From positions 62,001 to 126,000 of the forward strand of contig WNNJ02003697.1 of the NCBI GenBank assembly GCA_012934845.2: a stretch of 64,000 nucleotides of DNA, read 5' to 3'. This document shows positions 43,420 through 55,364 of the stretch, in pieces. Source of the DNA: Pomphorhynchus laevis. Lineage: Eukaryota; Acanthocephala; Palaeacanthocephala; Echinorhynchida; Pomphorhynchidae. Under the pieces are notes generated by a model, which saw only the letters and a list, made by a program, of their open reading frames with translations, was not told the DNA's origin and did not search any database. Made by a program: the position numbers and the translations under genes. Position 1 is the stretch's first letter; each line of letters begins with the position of its first letter.

Positions 43420-43590
43420 CAACACAGATAAGGATATATTTTTCAAAATACTAGTATCGGCTGATGCCTTCTTCAGTTACTATCGCTCACCAGCAGTTAT
43501 GATGTAACCATCGCTCAGTGAGCGATGGTTACTGAAGAATGTATAAGCCGAAACTAGTTTTTTTTGAAAAATCTATATTTATCTTTGCTG
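43420..43590. repeat. Foldback hairpin
   Basis: Arms of about 68 bp pair (AGATAAGGATATATTTTTCA / TGAAAAATCTATATTTATCT; TTCAGTTACTATCGCTCAC / GTGAGCGATGGTTACTGAA) around a short loop near 43490-43510. Confidence 0.75.
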
Positions 43591-43668
43591 CTTCGATAAT
43601 TTTAATTATTGAACAATTATAAATCGAATCTGAATGGAAAAAAGACCACAACATGCGGCTCAAACAAC

Positions 43669-43785
<117 letters not shown>

Positions 43786-43845
43786 GTTGAAAATAGATCT
43801 AGGCTCTAAGAGATTTGGTATATATAATAGAAAGAAAAGAAGTTT

Positions 43846-43931
43846 TTTTTGTCAAACGTTTCATCAAAATATTTGCTTTCAACACGGAGGAAAGCAAATA
43901 TTTTTTGCTGAAACATTTGACAAATTAAATT
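43846..43931. repeat. Short foldback hairpin
   Basis: TTTGTCAAACGTTTCA...AAATATTTGCTTTC pairs with GAAAGCAAATATTTT...TGAAACATTTGACAAA across a 9-base loop. Confidence 0.8.
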
Positions 43932-44355
43932 TTTTCTCGTTTTCTTCGGTATTGTGATTTAAAAAATCTATCATATATTTCAAAGTGTTTATATAAATAT
44001 TAATATATCATGTTTTAATTGTTTTGTAATCAAGTATTTGTAATATCACCAGTTAGCTTAGTTAATATAAGTTATTAACTAAGCTACAGCAATTATATAA
44101 CCAAAATAATCAATCGATATGGTGATAAGTGAAATAACATTAAAGTTGTTCAACAACTTTAATGGAGAACTGCTATGAGGAACAGGTCCTCATAGCAGTT
44201 CCTTTAACATAGCAGTTCCTTTAACGAGGAACTGCTATGCTATAAGGATTTGGCCCCTAACTCCTCTACCCAACATAGCAGCAAGGCCAAATACATGCTA
44301 ATGATGTATTTCCTCTGATAAAACTATCTAGTATATTATTCTAATACAAAGTATA

Positions 44356-45297
44356 TTATTTATTATCCATCCATAAAAATTTTCCGCTAATGATTTTAAA
44401 TTTATTTTTAATATTATTGTGTTGATTTATATATTTTACTATTTTCTGTTTGATGGTATTTTTATAGTAACCTAGTTTAAAATATGCATCTATTAAATTA
44501 TTTAAATAATTTTGAAGAAAACCAATATCGTTACAAATTGTTGCAATTCTTAAAATTTCATTATTTAATGTATTATATTTTATATTATATGGTATGCATG
44601 AATGCTCATGCAAAAATGTTTCTTGTAAATTTAAATATGTCATCTTTACGATATAAATTAAAAGTAATTTTAATTGATGTTAATTTAATGTTCATATCTA
44701 GATATATACTTTCTTTATAGTCAATATTGGTTTTGTTAAGAATAACGCTACCTGGATAAATATACAACGTATTTTTAAGAATTGCAATATAAAAATTGCA
44801 CCCAGAAATTTAGATTTATTTTTTAAACAGTTATGAACAAATTCATATTCTATAATACTTAAAAATATGTCAGCTATATTAAGGCTACTATTACCTCCCA
44901 TTGGAACACATTTTATTTGTTAAGATATAGATATCCCTACCTTCAAATAATTTTGATTTATTAAAATATTTAAGGACTCTAATAATTCAATCTAATCCAT
45001 ATATTTATATTTACTTGATGGTTTAAATTGTGCTAGATATGCGTTATAGTTATTATAACATATATATGTATATCTTTCTCCAAATATAAGATTATTTAAT
45101 TTTTCTAATGCATCTTTAATATCTGCTAAATCTAGATTTGTATAAAGCGAACTAAAGTCGTACGTATTTATATTCTGAAAATATATTCCTTTTGTGTGTT
45201 CTAAAAATTCTTTTGTAGAATTAATACTGAAATAGTGTTTTATACCAGTATTAATCTCGATTACCCTACAATATTCTTTGAAGTGTGCTTTAATTAC
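44356..45297 (-). pseudogene. Naiad RT palm and thumb, damaged
   Basis: Homologous to 10021-10971. Motif A (NTYDFSSLYTNLDL) is visible near 45170, motif B (VPMGGNSSLNIADIFLS) near 44900, and the thumb 44643-44356 ends SGKFLWMDNK. The segment carrying YIDD is replaced by unrelated sequence of about 55 bp, so the RT cannot be active. Confidence 0.75.
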
Positions 45298-45990
45298 TTA
45301 AAGTATTTTATTCATATAAACCGAAAGTCGTTTTAATGTACATTTAAACACACTACATATGAACCTAGGTTTTATTGGATTTTTATGTAATTTTGGATTC
45401 CAATATAATATAGGTATAGTTTTATTATCTGATTCAACCTTTATACCCTTTTTATCCATTATAGAACAGTGACTTGTAATAATTGTTTCTAAACTCAACT
45501 CACTACGTTCATATGTTAGATTTACATTTAAATCACTAGAATTAACCTCTTTCATTAGTATATCATAATAAAGCTTTTTGCATTTGAAGACATGGTTATT
45601 ACTAGCTTTATCAATAGTTGTTATTATATAGTTATCCTTTAATTTAGTAAGTTCTTTATACATATCTTTATTAATTTTATCTTTCCTTTTATAATTGTTT
45701 GTTATTTTCATTTTATTTTTAATTTTATCAAATATATAATATTTCCAAATTTTTATCTTAGATATATTCGAGCTTTCACTATTAATCAGCTTACTAAAGT
45801 AATCATTTAAGTTATTATATAACAAACTGTAAATTTTATTTTTGTCGTTGTTGTTATTTAATCTATATTTATACCCTTTTGATAGCAGCTTTCTTAATTC
45901 ACAATTTTCAATTAATTCTAGATTATGGGTACATATATGTTCATTTATTTTATCAAAACTAAGACTTTTACAATTGCATTCTGTTTCCAT
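45298..45990 (-). CDS. Naiad linker and RT N-terminal region
   Basis: A 230-residue frame in the same register as the nuclease frame and separated from it by one UGA plus 16 sense codons. It starts METECNCKSLSFDKINEH; CNC is the CxC motif that links nuclease and RT in Naiads. It continues to TTIDKASNNHVFKCKKLYYD and YWNPKLHKNPIKPRFI, equivalent to the RT fingers (LPKIHK..PG.RPI in canonical PLEs). The rest of the RT follows to 44356 with interruptions. No independent start is needed if the UGA is read through. Confidence 0.75.
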   Translation of the reverse strand: METECNCKSLSFDKINEHICTHNLELIENCELRKLLSKGYKYRLNNNNDKNKIYSLLYNNLNDYFSKLINSESSNISKIKIWKYYIFDKIKNKMKITNNYKRKDKINKDMYKELTKLKDNYIITTIDKASNNHVFKCKKLYYDILMKEVNSSDLNVNLTYERSELSLETIITSHCSIMDKKGIKVESDNKTIPILYWNPKLHKNPIKPRFICSVFKCTLKRLSVYMNKIL

Positions 45991-46038
45991 TATGTTTCTA
46001 ATATTATCGTTACATATTGATTTTAATTCTTTATAATT

Positions 46039-47025
46039 TCAAATTTTTCGTTCTAATGGTGGTAGAAGTTTATACCTTATTTTAGGAATATATTTACTTA
46101 AATCTGGCCCTTTTATTTCTTTACTTTTAGAATTATTTAAAAGTCCGGCTATATTTATGTTATCTATACATTTATTAATGAAGTTTATGGTTAATGTATA
46201 TTTTCTATTGTTATTATTTACATTTATTGTACGATTATGGTATTTTGTATTACAATAACTGTCTATTATACAACTTAGCCTATCATAGTCGTTAATTAAT
46301 TTTTGATTTATTGAACATATGATATCTTTAGAAAAACTTCTTATATTTACATAAAGATCTTTTAGCTTATTATCACTTAAAAGTTGTTTTAATATTTCTA
46401 ATTGTTCATTTATATACATATCTTTTTTAATATTTTTAACTCTATTTTTCCTATTCCTTTTATCACCATGACTTCTTGGTTTGCGTTTAACTGGATTATT
46501 ATAATATAGTTGTTTATTATGTATTATACTACTTCTGCCAATTCCTTGTACCACGTCATTCAATCCTAATGGGTACATGGAATTAAGCGTTTTAATCCAA
46601 AAATCTTCTCTTTCTAATAGTTTTTGATTTAATATTGAAATGTTTTCTTCGATAATATGTTCTAAAATAAATAATTTACAGTTTTTAATATCATGTCCTA
46701 TTAATCTCATATGTTTATGAAATATAGTTTGACTATTATGCTGTATATTATATATGTGTTGCCTAAACCTAGTTTTTAACATTTGATATGTTTTTCCTAT
46801 ATATTGCAATCCACATGTGCATTGTATTAGATACACTACACCTGCGGTATTGCAGTTACAATTATTATTAATATTTAATGAAAAACATTTGTTTGTCGTA
46901 TTACTTACAATACAATTAGTATTATTTATAACATCACAAACTATACAATTTTTTCTGTTACTTTTAAAAAATCTAAAATTAAAATCATTAGTACTTACGT
47001 ATTTTTTCAATCTGGTTGAGTACAT
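46039..47025 (-). CDS. Naiad N-terminal GIY-YIG endonuclease
   Basis: A 328-residue frame. Residues 20-52 carry a cysteine-rich lead (CIVCDV...CNCN). The nuclease core follows: GVVYLIQCTCGLQYIGKT (about residue 63), RFRQHIYN with the catalytic Arg, HKHMRLIGH and EREDFWIKTLNSMYPLGLN at about 140-160. The Cys/His pairs fit the CCHH motif of PLE nucleases. This enzyme makes the target nick that primes reverse transcription. A 150-residue linker rich in Asn/Lys follows (NNNNRKYTLTINFINKCID). The frame ends in UGA at 46041-46039; the next frame (45990) is in the same register, and a sister copy has TGT (Cys) at this codon. Confidence 0.85.
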   Translation of the reverse strand: MYSTRLKKYVSTNDFNFRFFKSNRKNCIVCDVINNTNCIVSNTTNKCFSLNINNNCNCNTAGVVYLIQCTCGLQYIGKTYQMLKTRFRQHIYNIQHNSQTIFHKHMRLIGHDIKNCKLFILEHIIEENISILNQKLLEREDFWIKTLNSMYPLGLNDVVQGIGRSSIIHNKQLYYNNPVKRKPRSHGDKRNRKNRVKNIKKDMYINEQLEILKQLLSDNKLKDLYVNIRSFSKDIICSINQKLINDYDRLSCIIDSYCNTKYHNRTINVNNNNRKYTLTINFINKCIDNINIAGLLNNSKSKEIKGPDLSKYIPKIRYKLLPPLERKI

Positions 47026-47040
47026 GTAACTTTTGTTAAG

Positions 47041-47470
47041 TCGTAATTTTTAACGTTGCTTTTTCGGTGTCGCCAACTAGTTTAGTTGACTCAAACTAAA
47101 CTTATAATGGGCCATCTAGCAGCATCTATCAGGAGGCTGCTCTGCTTAAGGCGGTTGCAGGCTAGAACAAGATCTATAAAGATCTACCGCCTTCACTCCA
47201 CGCGCTACGCGACCTGGCTATTGGTCATTACCTGGTCTCTTAACAATTACGTTTCTAATTTAGAATAACGAATATATAACACATTTCTCGTATAATATAT
47301 CCGTGGAAACATTATAACAAACAAGTGTTATCTATTTGAAATACATACATATCATTTATATATTTTTACTAAAGACGAGGTGATATACTTGTAGTAAGAA
47401 TTCGGTTCAAACTTATTTTACCCACATTGACATACACAACCCACTGGAAATACACCGTTAAACAAAACAA
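47041..47470. other. Element junction region
   Basis: Upstream flank of the Naiad. A GC-richer patch at 47100-47220 (repeated AGATCTATAAAGATCTA palindrome) is unidentified. 47298-47355 repeats 42772-42832. Confidence 0.45.
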
Positions 47471-49805
47471 TCACAGGTTACGATCAACTAGTTAACCTGA
47501 ACTAATGTATGATCGGCATGGGATACCCAAAGGTAAATCTATAACTGCAGCTAGACACGGGGAGCATCTTTAGTGAACTAACCATTTCGTGCAGTTATTG
47601 AGTTTGTGAAGACGGTATTGCTTAGGATTATCCCACTTAAAGATGATGGATACGCTGTGAGTCAAGAATATGATCCACATACAAAAGCAAGGTCAAGTGC
47701 ATTTCGTAAGCCGTCATTTAAATCGCTCTATAATATAAATCTGTCTTGAGGGATAGAGAGATAGAGTCGACGGACACTTATTTATCGAATTCATTTCGTA
47801 TTCTGTTTCAAGACACTCAAACAAAGTATCATCACACATCGTTGTTCTTTGAATGTGGTCCACGTATGCTGAAGGGATTTGGTGATACAGGTGTAAAGTA
47901 CTTGTAAATCAATATCGTCTATCTCATATAAGCGGGTGTATTTTTATGACTATGGATACGTTTGATGAAAGATTTATGCTGACAAAATCGATATTTCCAA
48001 TCTCCAAGCCAAAGAACGCCGTATTTGAAAGATTTATGCCCAATTTAGACAAAAGCTTTAACGAATTTTGCTGATTATCATACATGCATAATGCGTGGCA
48101 TTTGTGCGTGCTAATGTAGAAACTATATTTTGATCATATCTCTCGAGTAAAGAAAATGCGTCTCGAACAGCGGTGACCGTACCGACATTTTTATATGCTG
48201 ACCGTACCATCAGCATATAAAAATTACTGAATTGGTAAGGAATCATCGCGAACGCGGTTTATAATTGGGAGAGTAACGGCGGCGTAGGTGGCCATAGCTA
48301 CCAAATCTCCTTGAGTAAAACCCTCTTGACAATTTATCGTCTCATCACAAATAATTAGTTCCGGATCATCACGGTATATATTGTTCAAGGTAACATCAAG
48401 TGCAGCGCATATTCGCGTCATATTTTTGAGCCCTAGTTGACGATTGATAAGATTAAAAGCATTGTCAGCATCTATTGTCAGTAAAATATGATCAGGATTT
48501 GAGTGAAGGATATACTTTACAGAATGTATCACGCATTCCGTTCAGGCACTTTGACCAGCTTGTGGGTTATCACATATTAGTTGCGACTGGGGTTGTGAAA
48601 TCTGTGGGATCGATTTAGACATTATACGCCAGCTTACATCACCGATTCCAATTGGGCGAAAGCCTCTTTGCTTACTCATGGCAATTATACAGCTGCATGA
48701 TAAAGCTTTCATTAAATTTTAGTTATTGTTTCCGTTGCAAAGTGTTTGGCATTTTGGGTTAGCGCAGATGAGAGATTTATCGAGTTGGCACCAAACCCAT
48801 TAAGCATGGTTGACCAAGAAAGAGCTTATATTCTGGATGAACTTGAGCTGCCTTTTATCATTTGGCTTGTGATTGCAATCATATCTTCATCTGTCTTCGA
48901 AGATGGACAGGTGAAACACTGGATCGTGATAACAGTTTTCGCTCAACAAAATGTCCTCATTAATAGGTTTGACACTCGGGTGTTTGGCAATTAATATATC
49001 GTGTACTGGTGTTGTGCTGATCGAGTTGGTAGCAAGAAGTGAAATTCCTAAGCCCTGTCCATTATCTAATGATTTCATGGCTGTAAATAACCAACCAGAT
49101 TGAACTTGGTTAATAAAAACCTTTTTCCAGTTGTACATCTCAATGTTTCTCTATTTTAAATAACGATGCACCTTGAAGATAAGAGTTTCATCAAATAGGT
49201 CTGATAATTTGTGATCGAGCCATAATTTCATTCTTCTGGCTAACGTTGATTTGATTGATTTATAGTTATTAGTAAAGGTCGTTGTAGAACAATGTGCCCG
49301 AGTATAATTGCGTCCAGGAGAATATCAGATGAAGTACATAAGTCGTTGTAAATCCGTACTAATTCGTTTACAAAATCGTGAGTGTTGGCATTTTGTCAGG
49401 CGAAATATATACGGTATCCATATTTACTATTTCAAAGATGTACCCGATTGTAACCTTGCGATCATACTGAGTTGAATTCAACGAAATCAACTGTAAATTC
49501 CTTGCATCCACAACCTGATTGATTCGAAAAGCGGCATTTGTATGGCAGGGAGATTTTCTATGATCAGATGAGGGACCATGTAAGACGATTGCTTGAGTTA
49601 AATTTATTTTCGGGTCATTATGAACTGATTTGTTGATGCAGTTCGGTGCATGACAGTTGATGCATGTTGCTTTAGATTTTGCACAGCGGAATCCTTTCCA
49701 AACCACAGTCGGCTCATTACATGTGAAGCATCTTGTATTTGTTAAAGGGTGTCCTCGCGGCATTGTAGATCGTTTATAATTATAAAATATTTTTGAGGTG
49801 CACAC
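47470..49805 (-). mobile_element. Fossil retroelement of uncertain class: zinc-knuckle and RT
   Basis: Minus-strand order: zinc-knuckle protein (49805-49368, CFTCNEP...CINCHAPNC), a spacer region, then an RT. RT motifs are GFRPIGIGDVSWRIM (about 48660), TIDADNAFNLINR (about 48470) and EGFTQGDLVAMATYA (about 48310). This RT type (D.SNAFN.LNR) is widespread in invertebrates but I cannot place it in a named clade. No integrase or recombinase is seen. The element is broken in several places. A possible terminal repeat is 47298-47355. Confidence 0.55.
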
Positions 49806-50020
49806 CTCGGGAGGAACCTGAGCGTACGGCTTCGTTTAAGCGTGTGATTAAAGTTTGCATGATATATTGTAATCAGCTTAATAATCAGAACTTTTAATAA
49901 TCAGAATTTTTATTGTCGTTGTTTGTAGCTGGTTGTCGTTCCACAGCTGGTTCTCGTTCAAAAGTTTCCGCTCGTAGCTGGGTGTTGATCGTAATCGTAC
50001 CTTTTCGTATTTTGTAGCAC

Positions 50021-50370
50021 TTGGGCTATCTCGGGATTAGTTTTCTTTTCTAGAGGACGTCCCCAAGAGCAAAGGCTAAGGTTTCTTAAGCTCTTTGTCT
50101 CTCGTTTACATAGTATAGTTCGCCTCGATTGAATTCTTCAGGAGGGTGAAAGACCCCGGGTGGTTCAGTCGGAAGGCGGCGTGTTGGATCGGTTGGATGG
50201 CTCAGATCCCCCTGGACCTGAGGCCGTGAGTCATGTAGGAAGACTAACAATGTCATTATCGATTTGTTTTCGTCTAGCTTTTTTGCTTTTCTGTTTTCTC
50301 TGTTTCTGTCGGTTAACCTTTTGTTTAGTTAAGAAAACCCTTATTATTGTATTTTGCTTGTTGTAAATTG
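50021..50370 (+). mobile_element. Jockey-type LINE copy 5, 3' end only
   Basis: Starts within the TWAISGLVFFSRGRP codons of ORF2 and runs to a 3' UTR ending TTAAGAAAACCCTTATTATTG. 5'-truncated, frames broken. Confidence 0.85.
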
Positions 50371-51159
50371 CCTATATTATAAATAGAGGTAAACATCAGT
50401 AGAACATTTGATATGTTTATTATGTATTAAAGCTGCTAAATTTTCTGTTTAAGTATTTACATCTAAGGAAATTTTTAACCTGTGAGTATTTATATCTAAG
50501 ACAATTTTCCAATAAAATAACAATAAATGTAATAATATTTGAGATAATGTTTATATAATAAAATTATTTAACATCGATTGGTATTCAGTAATGCGGTAAT
50601 GAATTGGAAGCGACTATTGAAAATCTCTACAAAAAGATACATTAAAAAATATTGTGCGCGTGAATTGAAAATACAAACTGCTGGACTTTATTACTTGTTG
50701 AGAAACCATTATCGTACGAATTAGAAATCATTATTGTTTGAATTAAATGCTTAGTTATTATAAATTGCAGACAATAGCTTGTTGAAGCAAACAAGTACGA
50801 CGGGGCTAGGAAGACATTTTAATTACCGACATTCTTAATCCAAGTCAAAATTTGGTTATTTCCCTTGTATAAGCAACAAATGTTTTTTCTTATAATCAGA
50901 ACAAAATTTCGTGGTATCAATAAGATTGATGCGTTGTGTAATACATATTTTGTGAATATTTGATATTAGTATGTATTTCGACTTATTCTACTATTTTGAT
51001 TAATTATCTTCATTTATCTCAATAAATGTGGTCTTTAGAATTTCATTGAGCGACTGATTATTTCTAAACTTGCAAATTACCTATTTGGATTAAAGTTATA
51101 CAGCACATCTTACTCCTTGTCATTACATGGACAAATTCGAATAGAATGAAGCATTGATA
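50371..51159. other. Stretch without recognised features
   Basis: AT-rich, nothing supported. Confidence 0.45.
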
Positions 51160-51792
51160 TTAAATTTTACAATGATAAAACTATCCATTTACAACAAATC
51201 AATTCTTTTATCGCTTTAGATGCATACCAAAATACTTAAATAGCGAAATCAGCGATTTCACTATAAAACCAGCTGTTGTGCTATTCGGAACAATAAATGT
51301 TAATAATAACAATAAAAAATATACACTGACCATAAAATTGATTAATAAATGTATAGATAACATAAATATAGGTAAACTTTTAAATAATTCTAAAAGTAAA
51401 GAAATAATAGGTCAGATTTATGTAAATATATTCCTAAAATAAGGTAAAAGTTGTTACCGTCATTAGGACGAAAAATTTGTAATTATAATAAAGAATTGAA
51501 ATTAATACGTAACGATAATATTATAAACATTATAGAAACAGAATACAATTGCAAAAGTCTTATTTTTGATAACATAAATGAACATATATGTACCCATAAT
51601 CTAGAATTAATTGAAAATAGTGAATTAATGAAAATGCTATTAAAAGGGTATAAATATAGATTAGATAATAATAACAATAAAAATAAAATTTACAATTAGA
51701 TATCTAAAGACTAAAAGTTTTACTTTAGTAAGCTGAGTAATAGTGAAAGCTTGAATACATCTAAGATTAAAATTAGGAAAGATTATATGTTT

Positions 51793-52408
51793 TTTTAATC
51801 ATAATGCTTACAAAAAAAAACAAAAATTACAAATAATAAATTGTGTCTAAGTCTTGTCTATCGCTCGTCCCCTCAACTTCCCCGTAACGCAACTAGCGTT
51901 ACCGCGTTAGATGTCAACGCTCAGCCTCTGCAGCAGAAAATCCGTGGACCGCCGCTCTCTGGTCACTGCTGCTATCCGTCGACCTATTTCGTGCATTAGC
52001 CTTCCGCCTCTATGTTCAACACACCAAGCGTTTCCACGGCGACCGGCACAAAATTGAAGATCAGTGTCAGGCAGGCGTATTTGCTGCGTTTCTTGTCCTC
52101 TGCTCCACTGGCTACTGCTACCGGTGCGGTCACAGCTGTATTTAAATGACTCAGTGCCAATGTATCTGGGCAGGTAAAGTCCCGAGCCAAACACCTGTCA
52201 CTTGACCATGAATTCAGTGACAATCCATCCGGCCGCCTGTCATCATGTTGCGCCAGTGACTTCGGCTCCAGACGCGATGGGATTTCTGCTGACATCAGTG
52301 CACGCTTGATTGAATCGTTGACCGCGCTGTAGCGTGACAGTCTGCTGACGGACTTGTGTCAGCTGAGCCCATGTCGTCCGCTGGCGTCTACATCCGCTCC
52401 GCAGACAC
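51793..52408 (-). mobile_element. Inserted RPDG-family fragment with target duplication
   Basis: About 616 bp inserted in the Naiad and flanked by ATATGTTT at 51785-51792 and 52409-52416. Minus-strand frames: SAEIPSRLEPKSLAQHDD, RRPDGLSLNSW, DFTCPDTLALSHLN, KKRSKYACL and VPVAVETLG (52295-51996), then in another frame MHEIGRRIAAVTRERRSTDF and LLQRLSVDI. Only the C-terminal domain and 3' UTR of the source element are present, as expected for 5'-truncated target-primed insertion. Same family as 27425-27960. Confidence 0.7.
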
Positions 52409-52807
52409 ATATGTTTGATAATATTAAAATGAAAATTAAAATAACAATTATAAAGGGAAAGATCAAATCAATAAAGATTTGTACACAGAACTTACTAAAT
52501 AAAAGGATAATTATATAATAACATATATTGATAAATCTAGTAATAAAAGGAAAGATCAAATATAATATTAAATATCAAATAGAATTTTATAAAAGGAGAG
52601 ATCAAATTAATAAAGATATGCATTCGGAACTTACTAAATAAAAAGATAACTACATAATAACAACCATTGATGAAGCTAGTAATTAGTTTGTATTTATATG
52701 CGAAAAACTTTATCATAATATACTGATGAAAGTGGTAAATTAAAATGATTTAAATGTAAACACAGCATAGGAGCGTAGTAATTAAAGTTTAGAAACAATT
52801 ATTACGA

Positions 52808-54339
52808 TTTAAAAACAAAAAATTTCTCGACAAGAAAAATAATAATACACCATATACTCTAGGCATCGCGATCCTAGGCGATAAACCAAAGTTCTCTTTC
52901 AGATAGTCCAAAGCGGCCTTCAGTCAGTTTCGAGATTTGATCTCCCCACCAGTATCGAGGTCTACATCGAGGTCTCTTTCCAGAGAGTCCGGTCTAGAAA
53001 ACCCTTCGAGGAAGGCGACCCCTAGACATTCTCAGAACTTGTCCTAGCCACTTCAACTGACTTTCTTCTATTTGAGAAGCAACGTTACTCCTACTACATC
53101 CGAATGACCGGATTCCTAACCTTATATCTAGGGATAGATCGACAACACTGCAAAAAAACCTCACTTCGGTCGTCTGTATGCAAGATATTATCCTTTCGGT
53201 CATAACCCACAGCTCATGATCATAGGTTAAGATATAAACGAAGATTGCGTGGTAAACCAAAAGCTTCGCCTGAAGACTTAACTCCCGCTTCCCCACGACA
53301 GACCTGTACAAATAACGTAATTCTGCATACGCTGCGCAGATCCGCTTCTCAATATCCCTGATGTTTCTGTCGTCCCTAAAGAACAATACCCTTAGATACT
53401 TAAAGTCATCCTCTTCAGGAAGAGCATTTCAACAATCTGGGTTGACATGGACCCCTGAATCAGAGACGAACACATAGAGACAATCTTTGAGGTACTAACC
53501 AATATCTCTGTTGCTTGTCATTCCATTGTAAATCGATCTAGTAGGCATTGCAAGTCATCAGGACACGAATTCAACAAGACAACATCATCTGCAAAAGCTA
53601 GAGATGGTATCATGATGAAACCGAACCGAAGGCCGACATTCGACAAATCAGCCCGTCTTGTAATTTTGTCCATGCAAAAAAGGAACAAAAGTGGAGACAA
53701 AGGACAACTGCGACAAAGCACAATGCCTACTGGAAAAATTTCAGACTTCCTATCTAGAACACGAACTCAACTCATACTTTGTTCATACAGAGAAGTAACA
53801 GCTACCCTAAGATAGTGTGGGACTCCATACTCCCTGTCGGCTTCGGATGTCGATACCTCTTTCGCTGTCTCCGTACAACTGTCCGGTCACACGGCAACCG
53901 AAAATGAAAACTCATCCATTCAGTGGTGAATTTACCATTGTTCTTTACACTTAGTTTATATTTTGTAAATTTGTTGTTTGTCATTCTCATTGTCTTGGTT
54001 TGTTTGTTCAGCTATCTCTCGTTCGCGATATCCTTTAATGATCTAACATCGCTACTGCAAGGAAACAGGCCTCCGTGTCTCTCTTCCGCCTTTTCATTAA
54101 TTGTCCAATGTGCCGCTGCAGTCATTGGAAGAATCTTAAATAGTCTATGAAAAGACTATCCCTACGGCCGATACAAGTTAGCCGATTATTTAGCGGTTGA
54201 TCGGCTAATGTCGAAAATACGTTGCCTGGGCCGCTCCGTGAAGAAAATAATGTGCAATAGGTGGCATATTAATACTTAATCGATCGGCACCTAGCGCCCG
54301 CCTAGGTGCCACTATGGCAATGACTCATAAAGGTGCCAC
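52808..54339 (-). mobile_element. Inserted RTE/Rex-type LINE fragment
   Basis: Flanked by TTACGA at 52802-52807 and 54340-54345 within the Naiad. Minus-strand frames carry the RT catalytic block LAFADDVVLLNS (about 53580) and CPLSPLLFLFCMDKITRR. After that come KRELSLQAKLLVYHAIFVYILTYDHELWVMTER (53280-53190) and LKWLGQVLRMSRGRLPRRVF (to 52994). These match the C-terminal half of RTE/Rex3-type non-LTR elements. 5'-truncated and frame-broken. Confidence 0.75.
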
Positions 54340-54592
54340 TTACGAGTTATTGTCCTATAATGGATAAAAAGGGTATAAAGATTGAATCAGATTATAAAAC
54401 TACACCTATATTATATTAGAATCTGAAATTACATACAAATTCAATAAAATCTTTGTTCAAATGTAGTGATTTCAGATGTACAATAAAGCCACGATCATTA
54501 TATATAATACAAATAAATAAAAACACATTTTAAAAATGTAAGAAATTCGAAATTAATACTAGTATAAGACAATATTTCAGTATTAATTTAAC

Positions 54593-55364
54593 TGTGAAAT
54601 GGAAGAATGTTATACTGCTACGTGTTTCAATCCTAAACATGTATTCGCAAACTAGTGTTTGAATATCGTCCCGAACCAGTTTTCACACGATCTAACCACT
54701 AACATCATCCTGTGCTGATGATAGTACTTAGTGAATCTTCAAGGTGCCGACACTGATCACTAGTATTTCAATATGGTGTAATACTTGGATCGTTTATAAA
54801 GAATCCAGCAAGTCGTTAAAAACTTGCACGTAACTCCTGCTAATTTATAGACTCCTTTCCGGTCTAACACTTTTCAAAATAAATTTCTAGAGCAGGCCAT
54901 CTAATCTGTAAAAAAGTAAGGATGTTATTATGCTATATGCATCAATCCTAAACGTGTGTCTGCAAACTGGTGTACGAATATCGTCACGAACCAGTTACCA
55001 CATGATCTAACCACTAACATCATTTTGTGCTGACGATAGCACTCAGTTAATTTTCAATAATACTAAGTTTAGACAGGTAAGGAGTCTATAAATTCGCAGG
55101 AGCTTCGTTCAATTTATTAACCAATAGCGGTATTCCTTATAGATAATCCAAGTATTACGGAATGTTGAAACGTTATTGCTCAGTGCCGACGCTCTGAAGA
55201 TCCACTGAGTACTATTATCAGTGCAGGACGATTTAGTGGTTAGATCGTGTGGCAACTGGTTCGTGACGATATTCGTAAACTACTTTGCAGATACATGTAT
55301 AGGATTGAAGCACTGAGCAGTATAACATCCTTACACTTCACAAATTAAATGACATGCTCTGGGA
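54593..55364. repeat. Cluster of three related interspersed repeats
   Basis: Three copies of about 150-180 bp: 54600-54780, 54915-55060 (same orientation) and 55160-55335 (opposite). They share GATCTAACCACTAACATCAT, GAACCAGTT and GATGATAGTACTYAGTG words. Located inside the Naiad; host sequence TATTTCAGTATTAATT on the left is repeated as TATTTCGATTAATT on the right. No gene. Family unidentified. Confidence 0.65.

Larger units (their letters stand above)
44166..47040 (-). mobile_element. Naiad-type PLE, nearly complete
   Basis: Read on the minus strand the order is GIY-YIG endonuclease (47025-46039), CxC linker (from 45990), RT (45990 to 44356) and 3' tail. This permuted order, nuclease before RT, with a CxC linker, defines the Naiad/Chlamys clade of PLEs, whereas ordinary PLEs have the nuclease last. 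RT is damaged: stops (TAA near 45298 and 44925, TAG near 44997) and loss of the segment with the catalytic YIDD around 44800. The 3' tail is cut short in a small palindrome-rich patch (44138-44240). Confidence 0.85.

Noticed and set aside
54690-55275. tRNA-derived SINE at the three-copy repeat
   Set aside because: GTTAGTGGTTAG and GGTTCGTGAC look like A and B boxes but are only about 12-20 nt apart.
54600-55335. Further hammerhead motifs (CTGATGATAG)
   Set aside because: No GAAA partner or stem II found at the required position.
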